Shown piece after piece: positions 52,292-61,010 of a DNA stretch of 64,000 nucleotides. Both the position numbers and the translations under genes were made by a program. Under the pieces are notes generated by a model. The model had not been told where the DNA came from, did not search any database, and saw nothing but the letters and a program-made list of their open reading frames with translations. How positions within the stretch are numbered: the stretch's first letter is position 1; every line of letters starts with the position of its first letter. This DNA comes from Lysobacteraceae bacterium (GTDB taxonomy: Bacteria; Pseudomonadota; Gammaproteobacteria; Xanthomonadales; Xanthomonadaceae): positions 124,001-188,000 of the forward strand of contig JAMLIV010000001.1 in NCBI GenBank assembly GCA_023954075.1, in the 5' to 3' direction.

Positions 52292-52621
52292 ATGGATTTC
52301 CTGATCTCTTCCGCCTGGGCACAGGCTGCCGGCGCGCCGCAGGCTTCGCCGTGGTCGCCGCTGGTGATGATGCTGGTGTTCGTGGCGGTGTTCTTCTTCT
52401 TCGTCATCCGCCCCCAGATGAAGCGCGCCAAGGACCACCGCACCATGGTTTCGGCCATCGCCAAGGGCGACGAGGTGGTGACCAACGGCGGCATGCTTGG
52501 CCGCGTCGATGAAGTGGGCGATGCCTTCCTCGCCATCGAAGTTGCCGAGAAGGTGGTCATTCGCGTGCAGAAGAACGCCATCGCGGCGGTGCTTCCCAAG
52601 GGCACGCTCAAGTCCGCCTGA
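52292..52621 (+). CDS. yajC: Preprotein translocase subunit YajC
   Basis: A 109-residue protein with one membrane helix (about 24-42, LVMMLVFVAVFFFFVIRPQM) followed by the YajC domain KGDEVVTNGGMLGRVDEVGD. It associates with SecDF at the translocon. The order yajC-secD-secF is standard; tgt and queA, often upstream, are replaced here by hutI and a repeat-rich gap. Confidence 0.96.
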   Translation: MDFLISSAWAQAAGAPQASPWSPLVMMLVFVAVFFFFVIRPQMKRAKDHRTMVSAIAKGDEVVTNGGMLGRVDEVGDAFLAIEVAEKVVIRVQKNAIAAVLPKGTLKSA

Positions 52622-52689
52622 GTCGTTTTCCCGCTGTCCGAGCGCCGAGGGCATGGCTCCCGGTGCCCACCGCTGTCTGGTGAATCCAA

Positions 52690-54543
52690 ATGCTTGAATA
52701 CGCGCGCTGGAAATATGTGCTGGCGACACTGATCTTCATTGTCGCTTCGATCTACTCGCTGCCCAATCTGTATCCGCAGGACACCGCGGTCCAGATCACC
52801 GCCACCCGCGGCGGACAGCTCGACGATGCCCTCAAGGAGCGTGTCCAGGGCGTGCTCGAGCAAAGCCGGATCGGCTTCAAATCGATCGGGATCGAGAACA
52901 ACAACCTCCTGGTTCGTCTGGAAGACCCCAATCTGCAGATCCGCGCAGCCGATACGATTCGCGGTGTAGTGGGGCAGGGCTACATCGTTGCGCTCAACCT
53001 GGCATCCACCGTGCCTGACTGGCTCACCGCCATCGGTGCCAAGCCGATGCTGCTGGGCCTGGACCTGCAGGGCGGCGTGCACTTCCTGATGGAAGTGGAC
53101 CAGAAGGGCGCGCTGGAAAAGCGCGAGGCAAGCATGCTCGACGACATCCGCGGCGTGCTGCGCGAGAACAAGATTCCCTACGCCGGCGTGGATCGCGGTG
53201 CCACCGGCATCCTGATCCGCCTGCGCGACGCCGCCGACCGCAACACCGCCGCCGGCCTCATCGGTCGCGACGTGCCCCAGCTCCAGCTGGAAGACGGCAC
53301 CGAGCCGGCGGTGCTGGTCGCCCACCTGCGCGAGGCCGAGCTCAAGACCATCCTCGACAATGCAGTCGAACAGAACATCGGCACCCTGCGCAACCGAATC
53401 AACGAACTGGGCGTGGCCGAGCCGGTGATCCAGCGCCAGGGCGCGACCCGCATCGTGGTGCAGCTCCCCGGCGTGCAGGACACCGCCCAGGCCAAGAAGA
53501 TCCTCGGTGCCACCGCCACGCTGGAATATCGCGCAGCGGTCGACGGCAACGCCTTCGAGGCGGCGCAGAGCGGCCGCGTGCCGCCCGATGCGCGCCTGTA
53601 CTACGAGCGCGGCACCCAGCGCCCGATCCTGCTGTCGCGCCGCATCATCGCCTCGGGCGACCAGCTGGTGGATGCGCGCTCCGGCTTCGATCCGCAGGGC
53701 GGTGGGCCGATGGTGTCGGTGACGCTGAATTCGGCCGCCGGCGCGCGCATGAACGACTTCACCCGCGACAACGTCGGTCGCTTCATGGGCGTGGTCTACA
53801 TCGAGCGCCTGCCCGAAACCAAGATCGTCAACGGCGAAGAAGTTCGCAGCGTGCGCGTGACCGAGGAAGTCATCAACTACGCCCGCGTCAACGGCGTGTT
53901 CGGCCGCAAGTTCCAGACCACCGGCCTGGGTAGTTCGACCGAAGCCTCCGAGCTGGCCCTGCTGCTGCGCGCCGGCTCGCTGGCCGCGCCGGTGGACATC
54001 GTTGAGGAGCGCATCATCGGCCCCAGCCTGGGCAAGGAGAACATCCAGCGCGGCTGGACCGCGGTGAGCTACTCCTTCATCTTCGTGCTGGCCTTCTTCA
54101 TCGTGTATTACAAGGTCTTTGGCGTGGTCACCAACATCGCGCTGCTGCTCAACCTGCTGCTTGTGGTTGCCGCGATGTCGCTGCTGGGTGCCACGCTGAC
54201 CCTGCCGGGACTGGCCGGCATCGCGCTCACCGTGGGCCTGTCGGTGGACGCCAACGTCCTCATCAACGAGCGAATACGCGAGGAGTTGCGCCTCGGTCTG
54301 CCGCCGCAGACCGCCATCGCCGAAGGCTACGACCGCGCTTCGGGAACGATCTGGGATGCCAACGTCACCGCCCTGCTGGCCGGCATCGCGCTGTTCGCCT
54401 TCGGCACCGGGCCGGTCAAGGGCTTCGCCGTCACCCTGTGCCTGGGCATCCTGACCTCGATCTATACCGCCGTCGACGTGTCGCGCGGCGTGGCCACGCT
54501 GATCTACGGCGGTCGCCGCAAGGTCAAGCGGGTTCTGATTTGA
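52690..54543 (+). CDS. secD: Protein translocase subunit SecD
   Basis: A 617-residue RND-type membrane protein using the proton gradient to assist late steps of protein export. The first helix (about 8-28) is followed by a large periplasmic domain (P1), then helices 2-6 from about 450. SecD motifs: MLLGLDLQGGVHFLMEVD, TLRNRINELGVAEPVIQRQG, GLSVDANVLINERIREEL and GFAVTLCLGILTS. Length equals the E. coli protein (615). It lies 68 bases after yajC and 19 before secF. Confidence 0.97.
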   Translation: MLEYARWKYVLATLIFIVASIYSLPNLYPQDTAVQITATRGGQLDDALKERVQGVLEQSRIGFKSIGIENNNLLVRLEDPNLQIRAADTIRGVVGQGYIVALNLASTVPDWLTAIGAKPMLLGLDLQGGVHFLMEVDQKGALEKREASMLDDIRGVLRENKIPYAGVDRGATGILIRLRDAADRNTAAGLIGRDVPQLQLEDGTEPAVLVAHLREAELKTILDNAVEQNIGTLRNRINELGVAEPVIQRQGATRIVVQLPGVQDTAQAKKILGATATLEYRAAVDGNAFEAAQSGRVPPDARLYYERGTQRPILLSRRIIASGDQLVDARSGFDPQGGGPMVSVTLNSAAGARMNDFTRDNVGRFMGVVYIERLPETKIVNGEEVRSVRVTEEVINYARVNGVFGRKFQTTGLGSSTEASELALLLRAGSLAAPVDIVEERIIGPSLGKENIQRGWTAVSYSFIFVLAFFIVYYKVFGVVTNIALLLNLLLVVAAMSLLGATLTLPGLAGIALTVGLSVDANVLINERIREELRLGLPPQTAIAEGYDRASGTIWDANVTALLAGIALFAFGTGPVKGFAVTLCLGILTSIYTAVDVSRGVATLIYGGRRKVKRVLI

Positions 54544-54562
54544 GGCACGAAGGAGATCAGCG

Positions 54563-55501
54563 ATGAATATTTTTCCCTACGACAGCAAGATCGATTTCCT
54601 TCGCTACCGCCACGTCGCCCTGGTGATTGCCGTGCTCATGATCATCGGCAGCATGGTGCTGCTGGGCGTGCGCGGGCTCAACTACGCGCTCGACTTCACC
54701 GGCGGCACCGTGGCCGAACTGACCTTCGAGCATCCTGCCGACCTTGACGACCTGCGCGACCGCCTCGACGCCGGGGGCTATCCCGGTGCCGTGGTGCAGG
54801 CTTTCGGCTCGGAGTTCGACGTGATGGTGCGGCTGCAGTCGAGCGAAGGCCAGGACAACATCACCCAGACGGGCGATGCGGTGCGGACCGTGCTGTCTTC
54901 GAACGAAAACCCGGCCACCCTGGTGCGCAGCGATTTCGTCGGGCCGCAGGTGGGCAAGGAGCTGGCGCAGAACGGCATCCTTGCCGCGATTTTCGTGATG
55001 CTGGGCTTCGTGATCTACATTTCCATACGGTTCGAATGGAAGTTCGCCATCGCGGCCATCCTCTCCACCTCCTTCACCCTCATCATCACCACGGCCCTGT
55101 TCGCGGTGACCTGGCGCGAGTTCGACCTGACCGTGATGGCCGGCGTGCTCTCGGTGATGGGCTACGCGATCAACGACACCATCGTGGTCTTCGACCGCGT
55201 GCGCGAGAACTTCCGCTCCCTGCAAAAAGTGGACACCCGGGAAGTGCTGAATCGATCAGTCAACCAGACCCTGTCGCGTACCGTCATCACCTCGTTCGTG
55301 GCGCTGTTGACCGTGATCGCGCTGTATATCTACGGCGGCGATTCGCTCGAAGGCATGGCCGAATCGCAGATATGCGGCATCATCGTCGGCACCCTGTCTT
55401 CGATCTTCGTGGCCTGCCCGCTGCTGCTCCTGCTTGGCACCACCAAGATGGACATGATGCCCAAGGTGCGCGACGACGCCGATCTCGCACGTCGTCCGTA
55501 A
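54563..55501 (+). CDS. secF: Protein translocase subunit SecF
   Basis: A 312-residue partner of SecD. N-terminal helix (about 18-38), periplasmic region starting YALDFTGGTVAELTFEHPAD, then five helices with GYAINDTIVVFDRVREN (the conserved motif in helix 4-5) and LSRTVITSFVALLTVIALYI. AAGGAG lies about 9 bases before the start at ATG 54563. It is the last gene of the yajC-secDF operon; a GC-rich hairpin at 55509-55530 follows. Confidence 0.97.
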   Translation: MNIFPYDSKIDFLRYRHVALVIAVLMIIGSMVLLGVRGLNYALDFTGGTVAELTFEHPADLDDLRDRLDAGGYPGAVVQAFGSEFDVMVRLQSSEGQDNITQTGDAVRTVLSSNENPATLVRSDFVGPQVGKELAQNGILAAIFVMLGFVIYISIRFEWKFAIAAILSTSFTLIITTALFAVTWREFDLTVMAGVLSVMGYAINDTIVVFDRVRENFRSLQKVDTREVLNRSVNQTLSRTVITSFVALLTVIALYIYGGDSLEGMAESQICGIIVGTLSSIFVACPLLLLLGTTKMDMMPKVRDDADLARRP

Positions 55502-55508
55502 CGCAGCG

Positions 55509-55530
55509 CGCCCGCGGTTTCCGCCGCGGG
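55509..55530 (+). terminator. GC-rich hairpin after secF, possible terminator
   Basis: GCCCGCGG-TTTC-CGCCGCGGGC forms a strong stem eight bases after the secF stop. There is no T run, so factor-independent termination is doubtful. Confidence 0.4.
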
Positions 55531-55584
55531 CGTGTCGCAAGGGCGCGGCGGAATCACCTGCGGCGGTTCCGCCGCCATGCGCCG

Positions 55585-57684
55585 CTACGGTTCTTGCCGG
55601 GACGCGGCTTTCTTCGCCGCGCGCAGCTCGCGCACCAGCGCGGGGGCCATGTAGATGTGTTCGAGCGCGGCAAGGATCGCGGCGGGGTGGACGGAGATGT
55701 TGCGGCCGCGGGTTTCATCGAAACCGTAGGCGCGCCCGAGGGCGTGGCGATTGCGGTCGAAATTGAGGCCCACGAGGCGGCGCTGGCGATCGATGATCGG
55801 GCTGCCGGAATTGCCGCCGATGGTGTCGATGGTGGTGACCTGGTTGAGCGGCGTGGACGGATCCACGGTGCCGCGTCGGTTGAGCCAGCGCGCCGGCAGG
55901 GCGAAGGGCGCGGCCCCGGTGGCGCGCTCGTACATCTGCCCGAGGGTGGTGAGCGAGGCGACCTCGCGGCCGTTCTCCTCGTAGCCGCGGCGCACCCCGA
56001 ACGCGGCGCGCAGGGTGAAGCTGGCGTCGGGATAGGCATTGTCGCCGTCGCGGGCGAATCGCGCCGCCGAGATAAGCGCGTGCTGCGCCAGTTCGACTGA
56101 TTCGACCTGTGATTCCCACGCGCTGCGCGCCGCGCGTGCGGCCGGGTCGATCGCGGCGGCGAGCGCGAGCAGCGGGTCGCGGTTGCTCGAGATCGCTTCC
56201 GTGCCGCCGTCCCACAGGCGCGCGCGTTCGGCCGCATCGCCCAGGCCGGTGGCCCGCATCACGCGCTGCGCGACGGCGTGCGGTGAGTCCTTGCCCAGCA
56301 GGCGGCGGATCGCCGGGTGCCCGCTGCCGAGCACCTCGCGCGCGTGGCCCAGCGACCAGGCCAGCGTCATGGCCTCGTAGTCGGGATGGAACGGGATCGC
56401 TGCCACGGTGCGCTGGCGCAGCGCGGGCAGGGCGGATTCCGAATACTCGCGCAGGCGCTCGCCGTCCGGCCGCGCACGCTCGGCGGCGGCGCGCAGCAGG
56501 CTGCGCGCGTGCAGGAACATCGGGCTGGCGAAAGCGTGTCCGGTTTCAAGCTGGGTGTATTCGGCACCGAGGCGACGGCGTGCGGCCTGCGCCTGTGCGA
56601 TGGCCTCCCACGCGCCCGCGCTGCGCGCCGCGAGCGCCGGATCGGCCGCGACGAAATCGCGCAAGGCGCGCTCGTCCGCGCGCTTGCGCGCGAACAGATC
56701 GGGATCGTGCAGCGCCTCGATCTCGCCGCGCAGCACCTTGAGCTGGTTTTCCGCGCGGCGAAGATCGGCGCCGGCGAGGCGCGACTGCTCCGCGCCTTCG
56801 GCGCGATAGCGCGTCAGCAGGCCGCGCAGTTCGGCCAGGCGCAGCGCGGCGGCGGTGAGTTCGACGTCGCGCAGAGTCTCGAGCTGGCTCACCGTCAGCA
56901 GGCGGCGGGTGCGCCCCGGCTGGCCGGTGGCGACCACCAGCGCGCCTTCGGCGGCCCCGGCCGGATGCAGCGCGAACCAGTCGCCGGTGCGATAGGGCGC
57001 GCCATCCTTCCATACGCGCAGCAGCGCGGCATCGAAGGAAAAGCGCGGGAATTCGAAGTTGTCGAGATCGCCGCCGAAGCTGCCGGCGGCTTCCTCCGGC
57101 GCAAACACCAGGCGCAGCTCGCGCAGCCGCTCGTAGCGGTAGATCCAGTACTGCCCGCCCTGATACAGCTCCACCAGCTGGCAGCGCACGCTGTCGGCGT
57201 CACCTGCCACGCAGGCCGCTTCCAGTTCGGCCTGGATGCGGCTGCGCGCGGCGGCGAAGGCATCGCCCCGGGTGCCGTCGAGCGCGGCGCGCACGGTGGC
57301 GGTGACCTCGCGGGTTTCGACCAGGCGGCTGGCTTCCAGGCCCGGGCAGGTGCGTTCGTCGTCGCGCGAATCGGCGACGAAGGCGGTCAGCGCCAGGTCG
57401 CGCCGGGCGGTGGACAGGTCGCTCACGCAGCGCCGAACGCAGTGCGAGTTGGTCAGCACCAGCCCGTCGGGGCTGACGAACGAGGCCGAACAGCCCGATT
57501 CCAGCCGCACCGAGGCCTGCATGACGTGGTGCACCCACGCGGCATCGGGGCTGAAGCCGAAGTCGCGCTGCAGCATGGCCGCGGGCAGGTTGTCGAGCGT
57601 CCACATGCCCTCGGCGGAGTATGCGGGCGCGGCGGGAAGGGCGAGCGCGGCGAGCGCGGGCAGGGCGAGGATGAGGGATCGCAT
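55585..57684 (-). CDS. S46 family dipeptidyl-peptidase, DPP11-like specificity
   Basis: A 699-residue periplasmic serine peptidase that removes dipeptides from peptide N-termini. Signal peptide 1-23 (ending PAAPAYSA). Catalytic residues: H81 (VLTNSHCV), Asp in FGGDLDNFEFPR (206-208), nucleophile S626 (DTIGGNSGSPII). Eighteen residues after the serine, at the S1 pocket, stands Arg (LVGLNFDR, R644). In the known family an Arg here selects Asp/Glu at P1 (DPP11), so acidic specificity is inferred. It is the first of two S46 genes flanking the M2 and tdh genes. Confidence 0.92.
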   Translation of the reverse strand: MRSLILALPALAALALPAAPAYSAEGMWTLDNLPAAMLQRDFGFSPDAAWVHHVMQASVRLESGCSASFVSPDGLVLTNSHCVRRCVSDLSTARRDLALTAFVADSRDDERTCPGLEASRLVETREVTATVRAALDGTRGDAFAAARSRIQAELEAACVAGDADSVRCQLVELYQGGQYWIYRYERLRELRLVFAPEEAAGSFGGDLDNFEFPRFSFDAALLRVWKDGAPYRTGDWFALHPAGAAEGALVVATGQPGRTRRLLTVSQLETLRDVELTAAALRLAELRGLLTRYRAEGAEQSRLAGADLRRAENQLKVLRGEIEALHDPDLFARKRADERALRDFVAADPALAARSAGAWEAIAQAQAARRRLGAEYTQLETGHAFASPMFLHARSLLRAAAERARPDGERLREYSESALPALRQRTVAAIPFHPDYEAMTLAWSLGHAREVLGSGHPAIRRLLGKDSPHAVAQRVMRATGLGDAAERARLWDGGTEAISSNRDPLLALAAAIDPAARAARSAWESQVESVELAQHALISAARFARDGDNAYPDASFTLRAAFGVRRGYEENGREVASLTTLGQMYERATGAAPFALPARWLNRRGTVDPSTPLNQVTTIDTIGGNSGSPIIDRQRRLVGLNFDRNRHALGRAYGFDETRGRNISVHPAAILAALEHIYMAPALVRELRAAKKAASRQEP

Positions 57685-57764
57685 GGTCGCTCCGTCGGCA
57701 GGGGAGCCGGGAGCCTAGCAGGATGCGGCGGCGAGGCGGCCCGTGCGCCCCGCCGCCGATGTCC

Positions 57765-59711
57765 TCAGCCTTCCCAGCCGCAGTCCTTGCCCTGGTTCTT
57801 CATTTCCAGCCAGGCGTTGAGCGGGGCGAAGTATTCCAGCACCGGGGCGGCATCCATCTGTTCGCCGCCGGTCAGCTCCCTGAGGGTCTTCTGCCAGGGC
57901 TGGCTGCTGCCGGCCGCGAGCATCGCCCAGAAACGCGCGCCTGCCTCGGGGTTGCCGGCGAAGTTGCACTGGTAAAGCGGACCGTTGTGGCCGGCGGCAT
58001 CGCACAGCGCCTTGTAGAACTGGAATTGCAGGATGTGCGAAAGGAAGTAGCGGGTGTAGGGCGTGTTGCCCGGCACGTGGTATTTGGCACCCGGGTCGAA
58101 GAAGTCCTCGCCGCGCGCCTGGGCCGGTGCCACGCCCTGGTACTTGGCCTTCAGTTCCCACCAGGCCGCGTTGTAGTTCTCCGGCGCGATCGAGCCGTCG
58201 AACACGCCCCAGCGCCAGCGGTCGATCATCAGGCCGAAGGGCAGGAACGCGACCTTGGCCAGCGCCATGCGCATCTGCGCGTTGATGACTGCCTGCTCGC
58301 TCATCGTGGTCTGGTCGAGCAGCCCGATCGACGCCAGGTACTCGGGCGTCATCGACAGCACGATGGTGTCGCCGATGGCCTCGTGGAAACCGTCGTGCGC
58401 GCCGTTCTGGAACAGCGGCGGCTGCTCCTTGTAGGCCATGTAATAGAAGATGTGGCCGAGCTCGTGGTAGATCGTGGTGAGCTCTTCCTCGGTCGGCTTG
58501 ATGCACATCTTGATGCGCACTTCGCCGTGGGTATCCATGGGCCAGGCGCTGGCGTGGCAGACCACGTCGCGGTCGCGCGGCTGGATGAGCTGGGAATCGG
58601 TGTAGAACGAGCCCGGCAGCGCGGGCATCCCGAGACCGGTGTAGAAACCCTCGGCCAGGCGCGTCATCTTGGTGGCGATGTCCAGGTCGGCCTGGCGGCT
58701 GAGTTCGACCTGCCGCTCGGCGGTGAGCTTGCCCAGGCCGCCGGCCTGCGCCACCGAGGCGTTGAGCGCATCGTCGCGCTGCTGGCGCAGCGCGGTGCTG
58801 ATGTCGAGGCTGCCCACGCCCTTGTAGGGTTCCAGGATCGGCCAGAGGTTGCCCCAGTCCTGCTGCCACAGGTTGCCGGTGAGGTGTGCCGGCAGCATGC
58901 CGTCCACCTGGCCCTTGTCGCCGTACTTTTCCACCAGCTTGCCGCGGGTGTAGCACTGCAGCTGGGTGTAGAGCGGCTTGACCTGGTTCCAGAGGCGGTC
59001 GGTTTCGGCCTGGAATTCGGCCGGAGTCATGTCGTAGCCGGCGCGCCAGACTTCGCCGGTGTTGGCGTAGCCCATTTCCTTCGCGCCTTCATTGGTCAGC
59101 TCGACGAAACGCCGGTAGTCGGCGCGCATCGGCGGCGATACGGTGTGCCAGCCCTCCCATGCGGCGAGCTGCTCGTCGTAGCTGCTGGTGGCGGTGTCGG
59201 CGAGGATTTCGGAAATCCGGCCGATGTCGAGGCAGTCCTTGGCGGCCTCGCCGTCGCGGCACCACTTGCCGGCACCGTAGGCGGCTTCCATGCGGGTCGC
59301 GATGCCGGCCAGTTCCTTGAGCCGGGCCGGATCGCGCGGTGCCGGCATCGCGGCATCGGTCTTGAGGATGTGCAGCGCGCGCGCCGTGGCCGGCGTCTGC
59401 GCGGCCTCGTCATAGGTCTTGGCCTGCTCGACCAGGGCGTTGCGCAGCGTCAGCCAGCGCTCGTTGGCACCGGCGGCGACGCGCTGGCTGTCGGCATTGA
59501 TGTAGGTGCTGGAGAGCCACTGCGCCGAGGTGATTTCCGGCGTGACTTCCTCGATGCTGCGGTTGGCGCGGGCGATGAAGGCGTCGGCGCTTTCCGCCGG
59601 CGCGGCGGCGGGTGTTTTCGCGGCCTCGTCTTCGGGCGCGGAGCCGCAGGCGGTCAGGGTGAGCAGGGTGGCGGCGATGGCCGCTCCAAGCAGGGTGCGA
59701 ACAGGAGTCAT
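57765..59711 (-). CDS. M2 family peptidyl-dipeptidase (ACE homologue), lipoprotein
   Basis: A 648-residue zinc dicarboxypeptidase related to angiotensin-converting enzyme. Lipoprotein signal with lipobox LTLTAC (Cys about 22), so probably outer-membrane anchored. Zinc site TTIYHELGHIFYYMAY (HELGH) with third ligand in GFHEAIGDTI. Other ACE-like motifs: HASAWPMD, YHVPGNTPYTRYFLSHILQF. It releases dipeptides from C-termini and complements the S46 enzymes. Start ATG 59711. Confidence 0.94.
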   Translation of the reverse strand: MTPVRTLLGAAIAATLLTLTACGSAPEDEAAKTPAAAPAESADAFIARANRSIEEVTPEITSAQWLSSTYINADSQRVAAGANERWLTLRNALVEQAKTYDEAAQTPATARALHILKTDAAMPAPRDPARLKELAGIATRMEAAYGAGKWCRDGEAAKDCLDIGRISEILADTATSSYDEQLAAWEGWHTVSPPMRADYRRFVELTNEGAKEMGYANTGEVWRAGYDMTPAEFQAETDRLWNQVKPLYTQLQCYTRGKLVEKYGDKGQVDGMLPAHLTGNLWQQDWGNLWPILEPYKGVGSLDISTALRQQRDDALNASVAQAGGLGKLTAERQVELSRQADLDIATKMTRLAEGFYTGLGMPALPGSFYTDSQLIQPRDRDVVCHASAWPMDTHGEVRIKMCIKPTEEELTTIYHELGHIFYYMAYKEQPPLFQNGAHDGFHEAIGDTIVLSMTPEYLASIGLLDQTTMSEQAVINAQMRMALAKVAFLPFGLMIDRWRWGVFDGSIAPENYNAAWWELKAKYQGVAPAQARGEDFFDPGAKYHVPGNTPYTRYFLSHILQFQFYKALCDAAGHNGPLYQCNFAGNPEAGARFWAMLAAGSSQPWQKTLRELTGGEQMDAAPVLEYFAPLNAWLEMKNQGKDCGWEG

Positions 59712-59824
59712 GGCGTGTGCCTCATGGGTTCGGGCGGATGCCGTCTTCGGACGGTGCGGAAAAACCGGGGTCTGGTGGCGCGCGTGGCTGATCGCGGCGC
59801 GGGTCGGATGCGGGAATCGTCGGC

Positions 59825-60859
59825 TCAGGTCCAGTTGCAGACGATCTTGCCGCACTGGCCGGCTTCCATCAGGTCGAAACCCTTCTGGAAGTCGTCGATC
59901 TGGATCTGGTGGGTGAGCACCTTCTGCAGCGGGAAGCCGGTCAGCACCATCTGGGTCATCTTGTACCAGGTCTCGTACATCTTGCGCCCGTAGATGCCGT
60001 GCAGGGTGAGGCCCTTGAAGATCACCTTGTCCCAGTCGATGCCGGCACCGCGCGGCATGATCCCGAGCATCGCGATGCGGCCACCGTGGTACATGCAGTC
60101 GAGCATGTCGGCGAAGGCGCGCGGGTTGCCGCTCATTTCAAGGCCCACGTCGAAGCCTTCCATGTGCAGGTCGCTCACCACCTCGCGCAGCGACTGCTTG
60201 GCCACGTTCACCACGCGCGTGGCGCCCATGTCGGCGGCCAGCTTCAGGCGGTAGTCGTTGACGTCGGTCACCACCACGTTGCGCGCGCCGACGTGCTTGC
60301 AGATGCCCGCGGCGATGATGCCGATGGGGCCGGCACCGGTGATGAGCACGTCTTCGCCGATCACGTCGAACTCCAGCGCGCAGTGCGCGGCGTTGCCGTA
60401 GGGATCGAAGAAGGCCGCCAGCTCGGAGGGAATCTGGTCGGGGATCGGCCACAGGTTGCTGGCCGGCATCACGATGTACTCGGCAAACGCGCCGTGGCGG
60501 TTGACGCCGATGCCGATGGTGTTGGGGCACAGGTGCTGGCGGCCGGCGCGGCAGTTGCGGCAGTGGCCGCAGACGATGTGGCCCTCGGCCGACACCCGGT
60601 CGCCGATGCGGTAGCCGGTCACGCCCGGCCCCACTTCGACGATGCGTCCGACGAACTCGTGTCCGATCACCAGACCGGGCGTGATGGTGCGCTGGCTCCA
60701 TTCGTCCCAGAGGTAGATGTGCAGGTCGGTGCCGCAGATCGCGGTCTTTTCCAGCTTGATCAGGACCTCGTTGGGGCCGGCCTCGGGGACCGGCACGTCC
60801 TGCATCCAGATGCCGCGGGTGGCGTCGCGCTTGACCAGCGCCTTCATCGTTTGGGACAT
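59825..60859 (-). CDS. tdh: L-threonine 3-dehydrogenase
   Basis: A 344-residue zinc alcohol-dehydrogenase family enzyme oxidising threonine to 2-amino-3-ketobutyrate with NAD. Catalytic zinc ligands lie in [20 protein letters not shown] and VIGHEFVG; the structural zinc loop is [15 protein letters not shown]; the Rossmann motif is [14 protein letters not shown]. The body matches E. coli Tdh (341 residues). Start ATG 60859 or 60847 (MKALVKRD); no clear ribosome site distinguishes them. A TATAAT box lies on the minus strand at 60892-60897. The usual partner kbl is not adjacent. Confidence 0.96.
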   Translation of the reverse strand: MSQTMKALVKRDATRGIWMQDVPVPEAGPNEVLIKLEKTAICGTDLHIYLWDEWSQRTITPGLVIGHEFVGRIVEVGPGVTGYRIGDRVSAEGHIVCGHCRNCRAGRQHLCPNTIGIGVNRHGAFAEYIVMPASNLWPIPDQIPSELAAFFDPYGNAAHCALEFDVIGEDVLITGAGPIGIIAAGICKHVGARNVVVTDVNDYRLKLAADMGATRVVNVAKQSLREVVSDLHMEGFDVGLEMSGNPRAFADMLDCMYHGGRIAMLGIMPRGAGIDWDKVIFKGLTLHGIYGRKMYETWYKMTQMVLTGFPLQKVLTHQIQIDDFQKGFDLMEAGQCGKIVCNWT

Positions 60860-60891
60860 GGCAAGGTGCACCGGAAAATGCAGGGACGGCA

Positions 60892-60897
60892 ATTATA
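60892..60897 (-). promoter_or_regulatory. -10 box of tdh
   Basis: Perfect TATAAT on the minus strand, 33 bases before the tdh start; no clear -35. Confidence 0.5.
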
Positions 60898-60969
60898 GAA
60901 CCGCGGCGCGGCGGGCCGGCAGCAGGCGGCCCCTGACCATCGGCCCATTTTCGCGCCCCGCGCGGCACC

Positions 60970-60975
60970 TATACT
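60970..60975 (+). promoter_or_regulatory. -10 box of the DPP7-like gene
   Basis: TATACT 36 bases before the start, in the divergent gap with tdh; the -35 is not clear. Confidence 0.45.
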
Positions 60976-61010
60976 CGGCAGTTCCGTCAGCCGTTCACGA
61001 GATCCCAGCA